From: JBCDCP01 sp039181495 | GTDB taxonomy: Bacteria > Pseudomonadota > Alphaproteobacteria > Rhizobiales > Tepidamorphaceae | Direction: 5' to 3' | DNA: 15,009 nt | Assembly (NCBI GenBank): GCA_039181495.1 | Contig: JBCDCP010000077.1 | Span: forward strand, 1 to 15,009 | The notes under the pieces: generated by a model | The model's database searches: none | The model's input: the letters and a program-made list of their open reading frames with translations, nothing else | Told to the model about the DNA's origin: nothing | Program-made: the position numbers and the translations under genes | In this document: positions 13,147 to 15,009 of the stretch, in pieces | How positions within the stretch are numbered: position 1 is the first letter of the stretch | How the letters are laid out: each line of letters opens with the position of its first letter

Positions 13147-15009
13147 TCAGCCCTCCTGCGTGGCCGCTTGGGCGGGTGCTGTCGACGCAGCCCGCCGCCG
13201 CTGCAACATGACCACAAGCCCCAACAAGAGCAGGGCCGGGATGTAAATGAAGTACTTTGACGGCGGAGATGCCGGCTTCAGCACCTCGACGATTTCCTGA
13301 TCCCAGTCGAGCCCGATATCCTGCGCCGGTGAGCCGAAGGCGACGTCGTCGATGATCGTCTTGCCCTCACGGTCAACGAGCGTCAGGCCCGCCCCCTCGA
13401 GCCGTTCAGCACCGGATTCCCCGTCCGGCAGATCGAGAAGCACGACCCACTGCCGTTCGTCACCGACATCGTCGAGGCCGGATATCCGCAACCGCAGATA
13501 TTCGCCCGACGGGACCAGTTCGGCGGCTTGCGCAATCTCCGTCGGCGGCACGTTCTCATAGGGCGGGAAGACCTGGTCCATCCAGAAACCTGGACGGAAG
13601 AAGGTGAACGCCAGCAAGAGCAGCGCTGCGGTCTCCCACATGCGGTTCCGGGCCAGGAACCAGCCTTGCGTTGCGGCCGCAAACAACAGCATCGCCAGTG
13701 TCGCAACACAGAAGATGAAGATGCCCTGGACCAGACTGACATCGATCAGCAGCAGTTCAGTGTTGAAGATAAACAGGAAGGGCAGGGCTGCCGTGCGCAG
13801 CGAGTAGAAGAAGGCGACAAACCCTGTTCGGATCGGATCGCCACCGGAGACCGCCGCAGCGGCGAAAGACGCAAGCCCAACCGGCGGCGTCACATCCGCC
13901 ATGATACCGAAATAGAAGACGAACAGATGCACCGCGATGAGCGGCACGATCAGCCCGTTTTCCTGCCCCAACGTCACGATGACCGGAGCCAGCAGAGCCG
14001 AGACAACAATATAGTTGGCCGTGGTCGGAAGCCCCATGCCAAGGATCAGCGACAGGATCGCGGTGAGGAACAGGATGGCCAGCAGGTTGCCACCCGACAG
14101 CACTTCGACAACGTCCGCCAATGCCGAACCAACACCGGTCTGCGACACTGCCCCAACGATGATCCCGGCCGTCGCCGTGGCGATGCCAATACCGATCATG
14201 TTGCGGGCGCCTGAAATCAGCCCCTCTATGAGTTCGTCAAAACCGCGCCTGATCTGAGCGGCCATGTCCGTCTGCTTGCGGAAGAACGCAAACAGCGGCC
14301 TTTGCGTGATCAGAATGAAGATCATGAAGGCCGACGCCCAGAACGCGGACAGGCCTGGCGAGAGGCGTTCGACCATCAGCGCCCAGACCAGCACGACAAC
14401 GGGCAGGATGAAATGCAGTCCGGACTTGATCGTCGGGCCCGGCAGCGGGAGCGTCGACACCGGCGCATTGGGATCATCCATTTTTGGCTCAGGGTAGTTC
14501 GAGCCGAACGCGACAAGCCCGACATAGACCGCGGTTAGAAATGCGAAGATGATGTAGGGCGATGCCGCGCCGAAGGTCGGCCGGACCCATCCCATTCCGT
14601 AATAGACGGCAAACGAGATGGCGCAGAGCACCAGAACGCCAAAGACGAATCCGACAAGTCGCCGCAGCAGCGGACCTGGCGTGTAGGCCCGAGGCAGGCC
14701 TTCCATGCCTGCCTTCGCGGCTTCCAGATGCACGATGTAGACCAGTGCGATGTAGGAGATCAGCGCCGGCAGGAAGGCGTGCTTGACGACATCGAAATAC
14801 GGGATGCCGACATATTCGACCATCAGGAACGCAGCCGCGCCCATGACTGGCGGCATGATCTGGCCATTGACCGAGGATGCCACCTCCACTGCGCCGGCTT
14901 TCTCTGACGAAAACCCGACTTTCTTCATCAATGGGATGGTGAACGTTCCGGTCGTGACAACATTGGCGATCGAAGATCCGGAGATCAGACCCGTCATCGC
15001 CGAGGACAC
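13147..15009 (-). CDS. TRAP transporter fused permease, TAXI-associated type (5' end outside window)
   Basis: This is the C-terminal 620 residues of the large fused (DctQM-type) membrane component of a TAXI-type TRAP transporter. The DctM signature is clear: the G-S-S-I-A-N-V region, S-S-V-N-G-Q-I-M-P-P-V-M-G-A-A-A-F near the start, and G-M-G-L-P-T-T-A-N-Y with many transmembrane helices. After the helices, about residues 480-585 form a soluble segment (DUF3394-like) outside the membrane. It contains an F-G-S-P-A-Q-D-I-G-L-D motif that looks PDZ-like. A last helix (about 586-603) and a short basic tail follow. TAXI permeases import organic acids or amino acids using a sodium or proton gradient, with a periplasmic binding protein. 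That gene should lie to the right, outside the window. The reading frame is open to the edge, so the true start is unseen. The UspA gene follows 3 bases later in one operon. Confidence 0.9.
   Translation of the reverse strand: MSSAMTGLISGSSIANVVTTGTFTIPLMKKVGFSSEKAGAVEVASSVNGQIMPPVMGAAAFLMVEYVGIPYFDVVKHAFLPALISYIALVYIVHLEAAKAGMEGLPRAYTPGPLLRRLVGFVFGVLVLCAISFAVYYGMGWVRPTFGAASPYIIFAFLTAVYVGLVAFGSNYPEPKMDDPNAPVSTLPLPGPTIKSGLHFILPVVVLVWALMVERLSPGLSAFWASAFMIFILITQRPLFAFFRKQTDMAAQIRRGFDELIEGLISGARNMIGIGIATATAGIIVGAVSQTGVGSALADVVEVLSGGNLLAILFLTAILSLILGMGLPTTANYIVVSALLAPVIVTLGQENGLIVPLIAVHLFVFYFGIMADVTPPVGLASFAAAAVSGGDPIRTGFVAFFYSLRTAALPFLFIFNTELLLIDVSLVQGIFIFCVATLAMLLFAAATQGWFLARNRMWETAALLLLAFTFFRPGFWMDQVFPPYENVPPTEIAQAAELVPSGEYLRLRISGLDDVGDERQWVVLLDLPDGESGAERLEGAGLTLVDREGKTIIDDVAFGSPAQDIGLDWDQEIVEVLKPASPPSKYFIYIPALLLLGLVVMLQRRRAASTAPAQAATQEG

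Noticed and set aside
13528..14214. A plus-strand frame of 228 codons opposite the TRAP permease
   Set aside because: It is extremely rich in Arg, Gln, Asp and Glu, the typical mirror of hydrophobic membrane-protein codons.

Overview
The window looks like a catabolic gene island from an alphaproteobacterium, probably marine (inference). The grounds are GC-rich codon use, tightly overlapping genes, a Rieske amine demethylase beside a dimethylglycine-dehydrogenase-like flavoenzyme, several mandelate-racemase-type enzymes and a TAXI-type TRAP transporter. No rRNA, tRNA, CRISPR array, insertion sequence or recognisable rho-independent terminator was seen.

Layout. (1) 1-2660, minus strand: an operon reading right to left, with an RpiR/SIS regulator, a Rieske 2Fe-2S oxygenase of the quaternary-amine type, and an aldehyde dehydrogenase (ALDH). 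The ALDH is broken by a fold-back inversion at the left edge: its next coding stretch lies on the opposite strand at 2-142. (2) 2661-2731: a short divergent control region with an imperfect palindrome. (3) 2732-11940, plus strand: a long, mostly coupled series. It holds a covalent-FAD DMGDH-like enzyme, a zinc-free MDR oxidoreductase, a small three-helix membrane protein, enolase-superfamily enzyme 1, a cupin, enolase-superfamily enzymes 2 and 3, and a class-III aminotransferase. (4) 12027-12695, plus: a secreted DUF3047 protein. (5) 12718-15009, minus: a UspA-type stress protein and the C-terminal part of a fused TRAP permease that runs off the right edge.

How it may work (inference). The Rieske enzyme would remove an N-methyl group from a betaine-like substrate. 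The DMGDH-like enzyme would oxidise the resulting tertiary or secondary amine, passing one-carbon units to its folate domain, and the ALDH or MDR enzyme would handle carbonyl intermediates. The three HpbD-like enolase-superfamily enzymes would epimerise or dehydrate acid intermediates, and the aminotransferase would move or remove the amino group. The TRAP system could import the compound. The resemblance to hydroxyproline-betaine and proline-betaine clusters is clear. However, three tandem HpbD-like paralogues with different active-site loops plus a cupin and a GSAM-like aminotransferase do not match a pathway I recognise, so the true substrate is open.
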